From assembly GCF_020215665.1 (NCBI RefSeq), contig NZ_CP084061.1, forward strand, positions 3,704,501 through 3,768,500: DNA of 64,000 bases. The letters are read 5' to 3'. Origin of the DNA: Blautia parvula. GTDB taxonomy: Bacteria > Bacillota > Clostridia > Lachnospirales > Lachnospiraceae. The stretch's first letter is position 1, and each line of letters starts with the position of its first letter. A model generated the notes under the pieces. It saw only the letters and a list, made by a program, of their open reading frames with translations. It was not told where the DNA came from and did not search any database. Of the stretch, positions 1 to 7,103 are shown one piece after another. The position numbers were made by a program, and so were the translations under genes.

Positions 1-2
1 CG

Positions 3-845
3 TTTTGGAGCATACAGCAGCCAAATGATGACTTTACCATTCAGTTTCTGAGCGGCGCCACGATTGCAGCCAATCACCTGAAATACGACCTTCTGCTGGA
101 CAACCGCTCTTTTGTTCCGTCAGCCTCTACCAGCCAGATCATAAAACGCCGGAGGGTTGATGGCTTTATCTTTGCGTCAGTGGGAAACAGTTATCAGCAC
201 TTCATGGCAGAACTCATCGCTGCTGACTTCCCAACCATTTACACCGGAGTGCAGCTCCCCTTTGACAGGAACGGCAACAATGTCTACGGCGGACATGAAA
301 TATACAAACAGGATTTCCTGGAAATCTGTTATCAGAAGGGCTACCACAACACAGCGCTGTTCACCAGCTACATGCAGGCACAGGAACTGCAGATGGTGGA
401 GATCAGCCGGCAGATCGTGGAGGATTTCCGGCTGAAGAAGGGGCTTACTCAGGAGCAGTGCCGCTTTATCATGTATGATTATTACAATCCCAAAAGCTTC
501 CAGTATGCGCTGGAAGAACTACTGACTCAGAAAAACCCTGTGGAGGCAATCTATCTGGATCAATTCCCCACCTGCAGCCAGGCCTATAGTATTATAAAAG
601 CCATGGGGCTGCGCATCCCTGAAGACGTGGCTGTGGTGGCAACCAGCCACTACTCACGGGGAGGAGAAGAATTCTCTCCAAAACTGACCACTACCTATGT
701 ACATTCCTATGAAATGGGATACCGGGCAGTGGAACTGCTGGTCAACAAAATAGAAAAGAAGGGACTGGAGATCGAACACGATGTCCCCTACTCTTTCCTG
801 TACAGGGAGAGCTTTTCCCCGTCGAAAAAGACCCAGAATCAATAG
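3..845 (+). CDS. LacI/GalR-family transcriptional regulator, 5' part outside window
   Basis: The reading frame is open from base 3 and ends with TAG at 843-845, so the N-terminal helix-turn-helix lies before the window. What is visible is about 280 residues of the periplasmic-binding-protein-like effector domain: a VDGFIFAS strand typical of the first subdomain, then ACLY-like helices, the RIPEDVAVVATSHY strand near the end, and a closing strand with YRESFSP, which is how LacI proteins normally finish. The family binds a sugar or nucleoside ligand and represses or activates a nearby catabolic operon; the ligand cannot be told here. The C-terminus looks complete. A group II intron lies directly downstream in antisense orientation and does not break the gene. 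Family call is firm; target unknown. Confidence 0.85.
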   Translation, partial: FWSIQQPNDDFTIQFLSGATIAANHLKYDLLLDNRSFVPSASTSQIIKRRRVDGFIFASVGNSYQHFMAELIAADFPTIYTGVQLPFDRNGNNVYGGHEIYKQDFLEICYQKGYHNTALFTSYMQAQELQMVEISRQIVEDFRLKKGLTQEQCRFIMYDYYNPKSFQYALEELLTQKNPVEAIYLDQFPTCSQAYSIIKAMGLRIPEDVAVVATSHYSRGGEEFSPKLTTTYVHSYEMGYRAVELLVNKIEKKGLEIEHDVPYSFLYRESFSPSKKTQNQ

Positions 846-849
846 AGTA

Positions 850-912
850 GGAGGGAGTGACTAGCTCCCGTCCTCTCACACCACCGTGCGTACCGTTCGG
901 TACACGGCGGTT
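850..912 (-). ncRNA. Group II intron domains V and VI
   Basis: On the minus strand a short hairpin with the CCGTGTACC / GGTACGCACGG stem and GAAC loop matches the conserved catalytic domain V (positions about 881-911). It is followed by a second stem pairing GGACGGGAGCT with AGTCACTCCCTCC (about 850-873), which fits domain VI carrying the branch-point adenosine. Domain V is the most conserved part of group II introns and holds the active-site metal ions. Its presence right after the maturase stop shows that the intron RNA is not truncated at its 3' end. Confidence 0.75.
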
Positions 913-2304
913 TCAATAGTTGACATGCACAGACTGATAGGCTGTGGCTAAATCATAAAAGCCACTGTTTATCAGTCTTTCTTTTAACATAGCTCTCTTT
1001 ACTGTCGTAAGATTTGAAGAGAACCAATGTCCTTTTCGACTGTTAGCCGCTATATGTGCATAGTATTCTGGAATTCCCATTCTGATTAGATTTCTCTTTT
1101 TCGTTTTAGGCAGCTTCCACTGTTTCCATATACACATGCGTATTCTGTGATAGAGCCATCCGTTGATATCTTCTATGTTGTTCTTCATGCTTGCGATTCC
1201 GTAGTAATTCAGCCAGCCCCTAGCATACACCTTTATCTCTTCAAGACTCGGTTTTATGCTCTGACACTTCTTACGGGAAGATAAGGTTTTCAGTTTTGAC
1301 TTAAATTTCTTCCATGACTTTGGATGAACTCGGACATATATGCCACTACCATTCCTTCCCAACGTAAAGCCAAGGAACTTAAATTTTCGGATTGCAAACA
1401 CACTGACAGTACGGCTTTTCTTTCTGTTCACTGTTAGTTTCAGTTTCTCTTCGAGATATTTCGTACTGCTTTCCAAAAGTCTTTCTGATGCTCGCTTGCT
1501 CTTTGCTAACAACACTATGTCATCAGCATATCTGACACAAGGCACACCTCTCTTAAAGAACTCTTGGTCAAACTCATTCAGATAGATATTTGCCAGTAAC
1601 GGCGAAAGATTTCCACCTTGCGGAGAACCTTCTTCCGTTTCCATTACCACTCCATTTTCCATTACACCACTTTTCAGATATCGTTTTATGAGTTGGATTT
1701 CTCTTTCATCTTTTACATTCTTGCGTAAAAGGTTTAATAACAGTTCATGATTTAACGTATCAAAATATCTCGATAAATCCAGCGATACCGCATAGGTATA
1801 GCCTTGTTCTGCATACTCTTTTACCTTAAGGATTGCGTCTTTTGCGCTTCTGTTCGGGCGATATCCGTAACTCGTTTCGCTAAAGAGTGGTTCATAGATT
1901 GGCATTAGCTGTTGTGCTATTGCCTGTTGTATGGTTCGGTCTATCACTGTCGGTATGCCTAGCTTTCGCACACCACCATCTGCTTTTGGGATTTCAACTC
2001 TCCTTACTGGAGACGGAGTATATTTCCCTCTTAATATTCGGTCTGTCAACTCCTTTTGATGTTCCCTTAAATATGGGAGTGCTTCTTCAACGGTCATTCC
2101 GTCAATTCCCGCCGCTCCCTTGTTTGCCTTTACTCTTTTGTACGCTCTGTTCATGTTGCCCTTGTACAGTATCGCCTCTAAGAGTTTCGGCTGTGCACTG
2201 TCTCTTTCTTTCCATATCCGATTGAACGACCTAGACGCTTTCGCATACCCTTCATGTTCCGCACTATCTCTTTGCGAACAGCCATTGTTCATGTTTTCTG
2301 TCAT
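913..2304 (-). CDS. ltrA: Group II intron-encoded reverse transcriptase/maturase
   Basis: 463 residues. The reverse transcriptase blocks are in order: KADGGVRKLGIPTV (RT block 2 region), the palm strand YAVSLDLSRYFDTLNH, GSPQGGNLSPLLANIYL (block 4), and the catalytic YADD in CVRYADDIVLL around residue 250. A maturase (X) domain follows with the GWLNYYG motif near residue 370. No H-N-H endonuclease is seen at the C-terminus, so the protein would rely on DNA replication forks or single-stranded DNA for target priming. It splices its host intron and copies it into new DNA sites. The start at 2304 follows an AGGGAGGAAT ribosome binding site with a 10-base gap. All key residues are present. Confidence 0.93.
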   Translation of the reverse strand: MTENMNNGCSQRDSAEHEGYAKASRSFNRIWKERDSAQPKLLEAILYKGNMNRAYKRVKANKGAAGIDGMTVEEALPYLREHQKELTDRILRGKYTPSPVRRVEIPKADGGVRKLGIPTVIDRTIQQAIAQQLMPIYEPLFSETSYGYRPNRSAKDAILKVKEYAEQGYTYAVSLDLSRYFDTLNHELLLNLLRKNVKDEREIQLIKRYLKSGVMENGVVMETEEGSPQGGNLSPLLANIYLNEFDQEFFKRGVPCVRYADDIVLLAKSKRASERLLESSTKYLEEKLKLTVNRKKSRTVSVFAIRKFKFLGFTLGRNGSGIYVRVHPKSWKKFKSKLKTLSSRKKCQSIKPSLEEIKVYARGWLNYYGIASMKNNIEDINGWLYHRIRMCIWKQWKLPKTKKRNLIRMGIPEYYAHIAANSRKGHWFSSNLTTVKRAMLKERLINSGFYDLATAYQSVHVNY

Positions 2305-2959
2305 TGTAAGTCATTCCTCCCTTTCTCGGTCATACTCAAGGCTCCTATTGATTCGGTCCTTCATCTTTCGACTACTATGACCTCTGCTGACTTCTGTGCG
2401 TTCAGCATAACCTTACAGTTATGGTTACTCCTTTCAGAGCATTCCACACAGACCTCCCTGGGTACCACACGTTTCCTTCTCTCCATCTATCTGCCACATT
2501 TATCATGCATGATTCCGTGTAGTTATTGGGCTTCGACTTGTTATGCAGCCTTACCCTCATGCATAACCTTTTATGTGATTTCTGTTCGTCAGACCGGAGA
2601 TTTGCCCATGGGTTAGTATGTTCCCCATATCCAGCTTCCTTCCGATTCCGTCTCACGGCGGACACCCTTGCTTTCGGCTATATCCTTCCCACTACTACAA
2701 TAGAATTATGGATAAGGTACATGACAACCAACCATGTCCATATCCTTCTTATTGCTCAAGCTGTTAGAATGAAGGGAACAATGGTATGACTGCTTCCCAC
2801 TTGGACTTCGCGTCCGTCCGGTAGAATGTCAGCCTGCCCTCATTCGCAGCATTCGTTTTACGCAGGTAGAGCTATTACGTTCGTGTCAGCCAGTAGTTAG
2901 AATAAGCAATGAGTAAAGCCGACCTTACCATTGGCAAAATACAAAACAAGGAGAATACA

Positions 2960-4165
2960 ATGAATGCAGTAGGTATTGACGTATCAAAAAACAAAAGTAC
3001 AATCGCTATCCTCCGCCCATTCGGAGAGATTGTTGCTAAACCATTTGATGTAAAACACACATCTTCTGACATAACATATCTAATTAGCCAGTTGAAAAGC
3101 TTAAATGGCGATACTCGAATTGTTATGGAACATACTGGCCGATACTATGAGCCCATGGCGCAGTGGTTATCAGACGCTGGTTTATTCGTAAGTGCCATTA
3201 ATCCTAAACTAATAAAAGACTTTGGTAATAATACATTACGTAAAGTAAAAACAGACAAAGCTGATGCAATAAAAATCGCACGCTACACTCTTGATAACTG
3301 GTGTGAACTTAAACCATACAACAACACGGATGAATTACGCCGACAACTGAAAAACATGAACCGCCAGTTTGATTTCTACATGAAACAGAAAACAGCCATG
3401 AAGAATAATCTTATTGCTCTTCTTGATGAAACATTTCCAGGTATAAATACCTTCTTTGACAGCCCTGCAAGAAATGATGGAAGCCAAAAATGGGTGGATT
3501 TTGTCACTATCTTCTGGCACGTTGACTGTGTACGTAGACATTCTATTTCTTCGTTCTCTGAGCGGTATCAATCTTGGTGTAAAAAGAAAAAATATAATTT
3601 TCAGTCCCAAAAGCCTAACGATATATATGAATTTAGTCACGATCTTATCGCAACACTGTCAAAAGATAATGTAACGAAACTTTTGATTCAGCAAGCAGTT
3701 GATCAGCTAAATATAGCCTCAAAAAATGTGGAATCACTTCGTCTCCTTATGAACCAGACTGCCGCTAAACTTCCAGAATACCCAATAGTACTTGATATGG
3801 CTGGGGTAGGAACTACACTCGGCCCGCAACTGATAGCTGAAATCGGTGATCTATCCCGTTTTTCTCATAAAGGTGCTCTAACTGCCTATGCCGGGGTTGA
3901 TCCAGGTGCCAATCAATCTGGTGACTATGAGCAACAAAGTGTTCGAACATCAAAGCGAGGAGCTCCACAACTCAGAAAAACCTTATTTCTAATTATGGAC
4001 TCACTTATGAAACTGGCACCTCCAGATGATCCGGTATACGGATTTATGATGAAAAAACGTGCTCAAGGCAAAGATTATTACGTTTATATGACCGCTGGTG
4101 CAAACAAATTTCTCCGTATTTATTACGGACGAGTCAATGAATACCTCTCATCATTGACTTCTTAA
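2960..4165 (+). CDS. IS110-family DEDD recombinase (transposase)
   Basis: 401 residues from the ATG at 2960, which has GGAG six bases upstream; an earlier in-frame ATG at 2909 has no ribosome binding site. The N-terminal RuvC-like DEDD domain shows the first Asp in VGIDVSKNK, the Glu in VMEHTG and the last two Asp in KTDKADA. The C-terminal Tnp_20 domain shows GVDPGANQSGDYEQQS, where the Ser after ANQ is the expected catalytic serine of the IS110/IS1111 family. These enzymes join donor and target DNA under guidance of a bridge RNA encoded in a non-coding end of the element. Protein length and motifs look intact. Confidence 0.9.
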   Translation: MNAVGIDVSKNKSTIAILRPFGEIVAKPFDVKHTSSDITYLISQLKSLNGDTRIVMEHTGRYYEPMAQWLSDAGLFVSAINPKLIKDFGNNTLRKVKTDKADAIKIARYTLDNWCELKPYNNTDELRRQLKNMNRQFDFYMKQKTAMKNNLIALLDETFPGINTFFDSPARNDGSQKWVDFVTIFWHVDCVRRHSISSFSERYQSWCKKKKYNFQSQKPNDIYEFSHDLIATLSKDNVTKLLIQQAVDQLNIASKNVESLRLLMNQTAAKLPEYPIVLDMAGVGTTLGPQLIAEIGDLSRFSHKGALTAYAGVDPGANQSGDYEQQSVRTSKRGAPQLRKTLFLIMDSLMKLAPPDDPVYGFMMKKRAQGKDYYVYMTAGANKFLRIYYGRVNEYLSSLTS

Positions 4166-4190
4166 TAGTAGTTTTTCATCTTTCCCTTTT

Positions 4191-4216
4191 CAGCCGGCAA
4201 TAATTGGCGGCTTTAT
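4191..4216 (+). terminator. Hairpin after the IS110 recombinase gene
   Basis: The arms AGCCGGCAATAATTG-GCGGCTTTA form an imperfect stem 25 bases after the stop codon, with a short U-rich tail. It could end the transposase transcript or form part of the structured right end of the element. Weak call. Confidence 0.4.
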
Positions 4217-4315
4217 TGTGATACCAATTTTTTAATATAACTTATTTTAAAAATAACTATTGACTTTTTCTTTGCAGGCTACCGGGCGGATTCGAGACTT
4301 TCACTCGTTGGAAAC

Positions 4316-4333
4316 GTGCGCCGCCAGGCGCAC
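4316..4333. repeat. Perfect short hairpin before the rplA terminator
   Basis: GTGCGCC-GCCA-GGCGCAC forms a seven-base-pair GC stem with a four-base loop. It sits at the boundary between the IS110 right side and the ribosomal protein operon terminator. Its role is unknown. Confidence 0.5.
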
Positions 4334-4335
4334 AT

Positions 4336-4379
4336 AAAAACAGGCCGCCGCATTGATTTCTCAATGCGGCGGCCTGTTT
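4336..4379 (-). terminator. Intrinsic terminator of the rpmG-secE-nusG-rplK-rplA operon
   Basis: A 19-base-pair stem (arms 4338-4356 and 4361-4379) with a TTTC loop. On the minus strand it is followed by a run of five T. It lies 11 bases after the rplA stop codon. It ends the operon right after rplA, so rplJ-rplL are not co-transcribed here. Confidence 0.93.
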
Positions 4380-4390
4380 CATTTCATCTA

Positions 4391-5086
4391 TTACTGAGCT
4401 AACTTAACCGGGTTAAGCTTAACGCTCGGTCCCATTGTGGAAGCGAGTGTTACACTCTTCAGGTACTGACCTTTCAGTGTGCTTGGCTTAGCCTTTGTGA
4501 TAGCTCCCATGAGCGTCTGGAAGTTGTCCGCTAACTGCTCCTCTGTGAAAGAAGCTTTTCCGATTGGCACGTGAATGATGTTTGTTTTATCAAGACGATA
4601 TTCAATCTTACCAGCTTTGATATCCTGAACAGCTTTTGTAACGTCCATTGTTACGGTTCCGGCTTTCGGGTTTGGCATTAAGCCTTTCGGTCCGAGTACA
4701 CGACCCAGACGTCCAACAACACCCATCATGTCCGGTGTAGCAACAACAACGTCGAAATCTAACCATCCTTCGTTCTGGATCTTCGGAATCAGTTCCTCTG
4801 CTCCAACATAGTCTGCACCTGCAGCCTGAGCCTCGTCAGCTTTGGCATTCTTTGCAAATACTAATACACGAACAGTTTTACCGGTTCCGTGCGGCAGTAC
4901 AACCGCACCACGAATCTGCTGGTCTGCATGACGTCCGTCACAACCTGTTCTGATATGAGCTTCGATTGTTTCGTCAAATTTAGCTACTGCTGTTTTTTTA
5001 ACTAAAGCGATAGCTTCTTCTGTATCATATAAGTTTGCGCGATCAACTGCTTTTGCAGCCTCTACATATTTCTTTCCGCGTTTCAT
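4391..5086 (-). CDS. rplA: 50S ribosomal protein L1
   Basis: 231 residues, the usual length. Family-typical stretches are seen: the start [15 protein letters not shown], the LPHGTGK loop, the [27 protein letters not shown] signature in the middle, and a C-terminal strand ending in [10 protein letters not shown]1 forms the mobile L1 stalk of the large subunit at the E site, binds 23S rRNA, and in many bacteria represses its own mRNA. It follows rplK with a 79-base gap holding a conserved leader motif. Last gene of its operon. The start follows an AGGAGG with an eight-base gap. Confidence 0.98.
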   Translation of the reverse strand: MKRGKKYVEAAKAVDRANLYDTEEAIALVKKTAVAKFDETIEAHIRTGCDGRHADQQIRGAVVLPHGTGKTVRVLVFAKNAKADEAQAAGADYVGAEELIPKIQNEGWLDFDVVVATPDMMGVVGRLGRVLGPKGLMPNPKAGTVTMDVTKAVQDIKAGKIEYRLDKTNIIHVPIGKASFTEEQLADNFQTLMGAITKAKPSTLKGQYLKSVTLASTMGPSVKLNPVKLAQ

Positions 5087-5102
5087 ATTAAATAACCTCC
5101 TA

Positions 5103-5130
5103 GTGGTAATTGCGGGAATGTCCCTCCCAC
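5103..5130 (-). promoter_or_regulatory. Leader motif upstream of rplA, shared with rplK
   Basis: On the minus strand, GTGGGAGGGA, a short linker, TCCCG and ATTACCAC form a stem-loop in which GTGG pairs with CCAC and GGGA with TCCC. It lies just before the rplA AGGAGG. Nearly the same sequence lies before rplK at 5612-5639. A repeated, structured element placed at both ribosome binding sites of an L11-L1 operon is what one expects for a ribosomal protein binding site such as that of L1. That role is inferred, not shown. Confidence 0.5.
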
Positions 5131-5165
5131 GTTCGTTTCAATAGTTCAAAAGGCAAGGCCTGGCC

Positions 5166-5591
5166 TTATTCCTCTACAGTGATTCCCATACTTCTTGCAG
5201 TACCTGCGATCATGCTCATTGCTGCTTCTAAGGAACCTGCATTTAAGTCCGGCATTTTCATTTCTGCAATTTCCTGAACTTTCGCTTTGGAAATTGTAGC
5301 AACTTTAGTTTTGTTCGGTACACCTGAACCGGATTTCAGGTTGCAGGCTTTCTTTAACAGAACTGCTGCCGGCGGAGTTTTGGTTATAAAGCTGAAACTT
5401 CTGTCCGCATATACTGTGATAACAACCGGGATGATCAGATCACCCTTGTCTGCTGTTCTCGCATTGAATTCCTTTGTAAACTGTACAATGTTTACACCGT
5501 GCTGACCCAGAGCAGGTCCAACCGGTGGTGCTGGTGTTGCCTTTCCAGCAGGAATCTGTAATTTAATATAGCCTGTTACTTTCTTTGCCAT
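5166..5591 (-). CDS. rplK: 50S ribosomal protein L11
   Basis: 141 residues from the ATG at 5591, which has AGGAGG at the right distance; an ATG nine bases earlier lies too close to that site and is rejected. The L11 signature is clear: [20 protein letters not shown], then [14 protein letters not shown], and the C-terminal RNA-binding domain ending in [14 protein letters not shown]11 sits at the GTPase-associated centre of the large subunit and is methylated by PrmA in most bacteria. It is followed by rplA and preceded by nusG, the standard order. Confidence 0.98.
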   Translation of the reverse strand: MAKKVTGYIKLQIPAGKATPAPPVGPALGQHGVNIVQFTKEFNARTADKGDLIIPVVITVYADRSFSFITKTPPAAVLLKKACNLKSGSGVPNKTKVATISKAKVQEIAEMKMPDLNAGSLEAAMSMIAGTARSMGITVEE

Positions 5592-5611
5592 TTTCGGCAC
5601 CTCCTAATTAT

Positions 5612-5639
5612 GTGGTAATGTCGGGGATTTCCCTCCCAC
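5612..5639 (-). promoter_or_regulatory. Leader motif upstream of rplK, shared with rplA
   Basis: Same architecture as the element before rplA: GTGGGAGGGA, short linker, TCCCCG, ATTACCAC, then the AGGAGG of rplK. The 28-base length and position relative to the ribosome binding site are conserved between the two copies while the loop bases vary. That favours an RNA structure rather than chance. It is probably a translational control site for L11/L1; the ligand is inferred. Confidence 0.5.
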
Positions 5640-5671
5640 GAGCCATGTGACGTATGGCCCTTTCATCTTCG

Positions 5672-6187
5672 TTACATTTTCTTAACTTCTGCGAAACTGA
5701 TTTCAACTGGCGTTTCGCGGCCAAACAGCTCAACATTTATTGTTACAATCTGTTTTGCTTCATTGATGCTCTGGACAACGCCCACAGTATCTTTCCAAAC
5801 ACCGCCTGTAACAACAACACTGTCACCCTCTTCAAAGTCGATCTGGAGCGTTACGTTCTGGATACCCAGACGATCCATCTCTTCCTCTGTCAAAGGAACC
5901 GGTTTTGACCCCGGACCAACGAATCCTGTGACACCTCGTGTATTTCTGACAACATACCAGGTATCATCATTCATCACCATGTTAATAAGGACATAGCCCG
6001 GAAACATCTTCTTCTGCACCAGTTTTTTCTGGCCGTTTTTCATTTCCTCAACGTCCTCCATGGGAACACGGACTTCCAAAATCTGATCTTCCAGGTGTCT
6101 GTTTTCAATTGTCTTGTCAATGTTGGCTTTTACCTTGTTCTCATACCCTGAATAGGTATGCACAACATACCAATTTGTTTCTGACAT
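5672..6187 (-). CDS. nusG: Transcription termination/antitermination protein NusG
   Basis: 171 residues, normal length. The N-terminal NGN domain begins WYVVHTYSGYENKVK and contains KMFPGYVLINMVM, the region that contacts the RNA polymerase clamp. The C-terminal KOW domain shows EEGDSVVVTGGVWKDTVGVVQSIN. NusG binds elongating RNA polymerase, affects pausing and couples it to the ribosome or Rho. It lies between secE and rplK, the classical order. The start follows a weak AAGGTG-type site. Confidence 0.98.
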   Translation of the reverse strand: MSETNWYVVHTYSGYENKVKANIDKTIENRHLEDQILEVRVPMEDVEEMKNGQKKLVQKKMFPGYVLINMVMNDDTWYVVRNTRGVTGFVGPGSKPVPLTEEEMDRLGIQNVTLQIDFEEGDSVVVTGGVWKDTVGVVQSINEAKQIVTINVELFGRETPVEISFAEVKKM

Positions 6188-6202
6188 AAAATCACCTTGT
6201 CC

Positions 6203-6406
6203 TTATTTGATTAATAGATTCAGAATCTGCAGGGCTCCGCTGTCAATCACGGCAATGAGCACTCCCAGAATGGCAGTGATCACCACAACCGCAACTGTCT
6301 GCTTTACCAGCGTCGGCCTGTCAGGCCAGATAATCTTCTTGAATTCAGCCTGAAGTCCTTTGGTCCAGTTCTTTTTAGGAGCTTTTACCTTCTTTTCTGC
6401 ATCCAT
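6203..6406 (-). CDS. secE: Preprotein translocase subunit SecE
   Basis: 67 residues from the ATG at 6406, with GAGGTG six bases upstream; a TTG at 6421 overlaps that site and is rejected. A lysine-rich amphipathic N-terminus carries EFKKIIWPDRPTLVKQT, the conserved SecE motif, followed by one membrane helix (VAVVVITAILGVLIAVI). SecE clamps the SecYEG channel in the cytoplasmic membrane. The single-helix form is usual for Firmicutes. Operon neighbour of nusG and rpmG. Confidence 0.97.
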   Translation of the reverse strand: MDAEKKVKAPKKNWTKGLQAEFKKIIWPDRPTLVKQTVAVVVITAILGVLIAVIDSGALQILNLLIK

Positions 6407-6427
6407 AGCTTCACCTCTCAAGCCAAA

Positions 6428-6577
6428 TTATTTGGTTTCTTTGTGCATAGTGTGAGCCTTGCAGAACTTACAGTATTTTTTTGTCTCCATACGTTCCGGA
6501 TGGTTCTTTTTTTCCTTTGTCATGTTGTAATTACGCTGTTTACATTCAGTACATGCCAATGTTATTTTTACGCGCAC
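6428..6577 (-). CDS. rpmG: 50S ribosomal protein L33
   Basis: 49 residues, beginning with a GTG codon at 6577 preceded by GGAGGTGGAGAA. The translation [17 protein letters not shown] has the first CxxC pair and [17 protein letters not shown] the second, so this is the zinc-binding (C+) form of L33. It is the first gene of the secE-nusG-rplK-rplA operon, its standard place. It is very short and starts with GTG, so it is easily missed. Confidence 0.95.
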   Translation of the reverse strand: MRVKITLACTECKQRNYNMTKEKKNHPERMETKKYCKFCKAHTMHKETK

Positions 6578-6687
6578 GACTTCTCCACCTCCATGTGTCT
6601 TTTATCTCCGGCAGATTCACGTCTCTGCCGCATGCAACGTTTCGGTTTCCTGCGACAAGATCCTATTTTCCGCCTGAAAATTAGGCA

Positions 6688-6745
6688 CAAAAAAAAGACC
6701 TACTTCCACTGTCGCTTGTCCAGTTTAGCATAGAAATAGGTCTTT
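6688..6745 (-). terminator. Terminator of the DUF1622/M50 genes, with a promoter in its loop
   Basis: Arms at 6694-6702 and 6737-6745 (AAAGACCTA with TAGGTCTTT, extended by partial pairing) are followed on the minus strand by a run of nine T. The 34-base loop is unusually long and holds most of the rpmG promoter. It ends the transcript from 6771-8267. Confidence 0.7.
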
Positions 6746-6750
6746 GTCAA
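6722..6750 (-). promoter_or_regulatory. Promoter of the rpmG-secE-nusG-rplK-rplA operon
   Basis: A perfect -35 TTGACA (6745-6750) and -10 TAAACT (6722-6727) with a 17-base spacer. Transcription would start near 6715, about 140 bases before the rpmG GTG. The -35 overlaps the distal arm of the upstream terminator, and the start point lies inside its loop. Confidence 0.8.
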
Positions 6751-6770
6751 TTTATTTTTCTTTTGTTATC

Positions 6771-7100
6771 TCAACCCCCGGCCATTTTTTCGCCTTCATC
6801 ATTCTTGATCTCCCAATGGATCAAAATCGTCAGGATTGCCCTCAGCACAATGATCCCCGCCACAATATAAATCTCGGACAGCTCCCTCACCACCACCGTG
6901 CGCAGGATCTCACTTCCCAGCTTGAACTCCAGCCCCATGGCAAGTCCTTTTGCAAGAAGCAGCTTTGTACCCGGGTCCCGCTTGACATAGTGGATTATCC
7001 CTCTGATCCCTGCAAATATAATAACTCCCACGCCGATATATTCAAATAACAGAATCGCCAGGTCCACGATTATACCCAGCACCTCTTCTAAAAACAGCAT
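6771..7100 (-). CDS. DUF1622 small membrane protein
   Basis: 109 residues with three hydrophobic helices: VLGIIVDLAILLFEYIGVGVIIFAGIRG at the N-terminus and a pair around IYIVAGIIVLRAILTILI at the C-terminus. The middle carries the conserved KLLLAKGLAMGLEFKLGSEIL block and ends with an acidic tail. This matches the DUF1622 family of integral membrane proteins, whose function is not known. It starts three bases after the M50-like protease gene and shares its terminator. The two are probably co-expressed. Confidence 0.8.
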   Translation of the reverse strand: MLFLEEVLGIIVDLAILLFEYIGVGVIIFAGIRGIIHYVKRDPGTKLLLAKGLAMGLEFKLGSEILRTVVVRELSEIYIVAGIIVLRAILTILIHWEIKNDEGEKMAGG

Positions 7101-7103
7101 AGA

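Larger units (their letters stand above)
846..2880 (-). mobile_element. Group II intron with its own reverse transcriptase
   Basis: A complete-looking retroelement on the minus strand. The 3' end is set by a domain V/VI structure at about 850-912, immediately after the LacI stop codon. The intron-encoded protein lies at 913-2304, and 500-580 bases of structured, non-coding sequence (domains I-IV) precede it. The 5' end is not resolved: it lies somewhere between about 2790 and 2890 because I do not see an unambiguous GUGYG start. It abuts an IS110-family element. The intron is antisense to the LacI gene and appears intact, so it may still be mobile. Confidence 0.75.
2890..4260 (+). mobile_element. 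IS110-family insertion sequence (ends uncertain)
   Basis: Inferred from the IS110 recombinase gene at 2960-4165. The left part between the intron and the start codon is only about 70 bases. The right non-coding part up to the rplA terminator is about 170 bases and AT-rich. IS110 elements lack long terminal inverted repeats, so the ends cannot be called by eye. Either the intron has landed in the left end, or the element belongs to the IS1111 branch, which keeps its structured RNA on the right side. Confidence 0.5.

Noticed and set aside
1340-2800. Plus-strand reading frames opposite the intron reverse transcriptase
   Set aside because: They lack ribosome sites and family features and are shadows of the intron protein and structured intron RNA.
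6430-6770. A tRNA gene between rpmG and the upstream genes, as in many secE-nusG clusters
   Set aside because: No cloverleaf or GTTCGA-type T-arm could be found; the sequence holds a promoter and a terminator.
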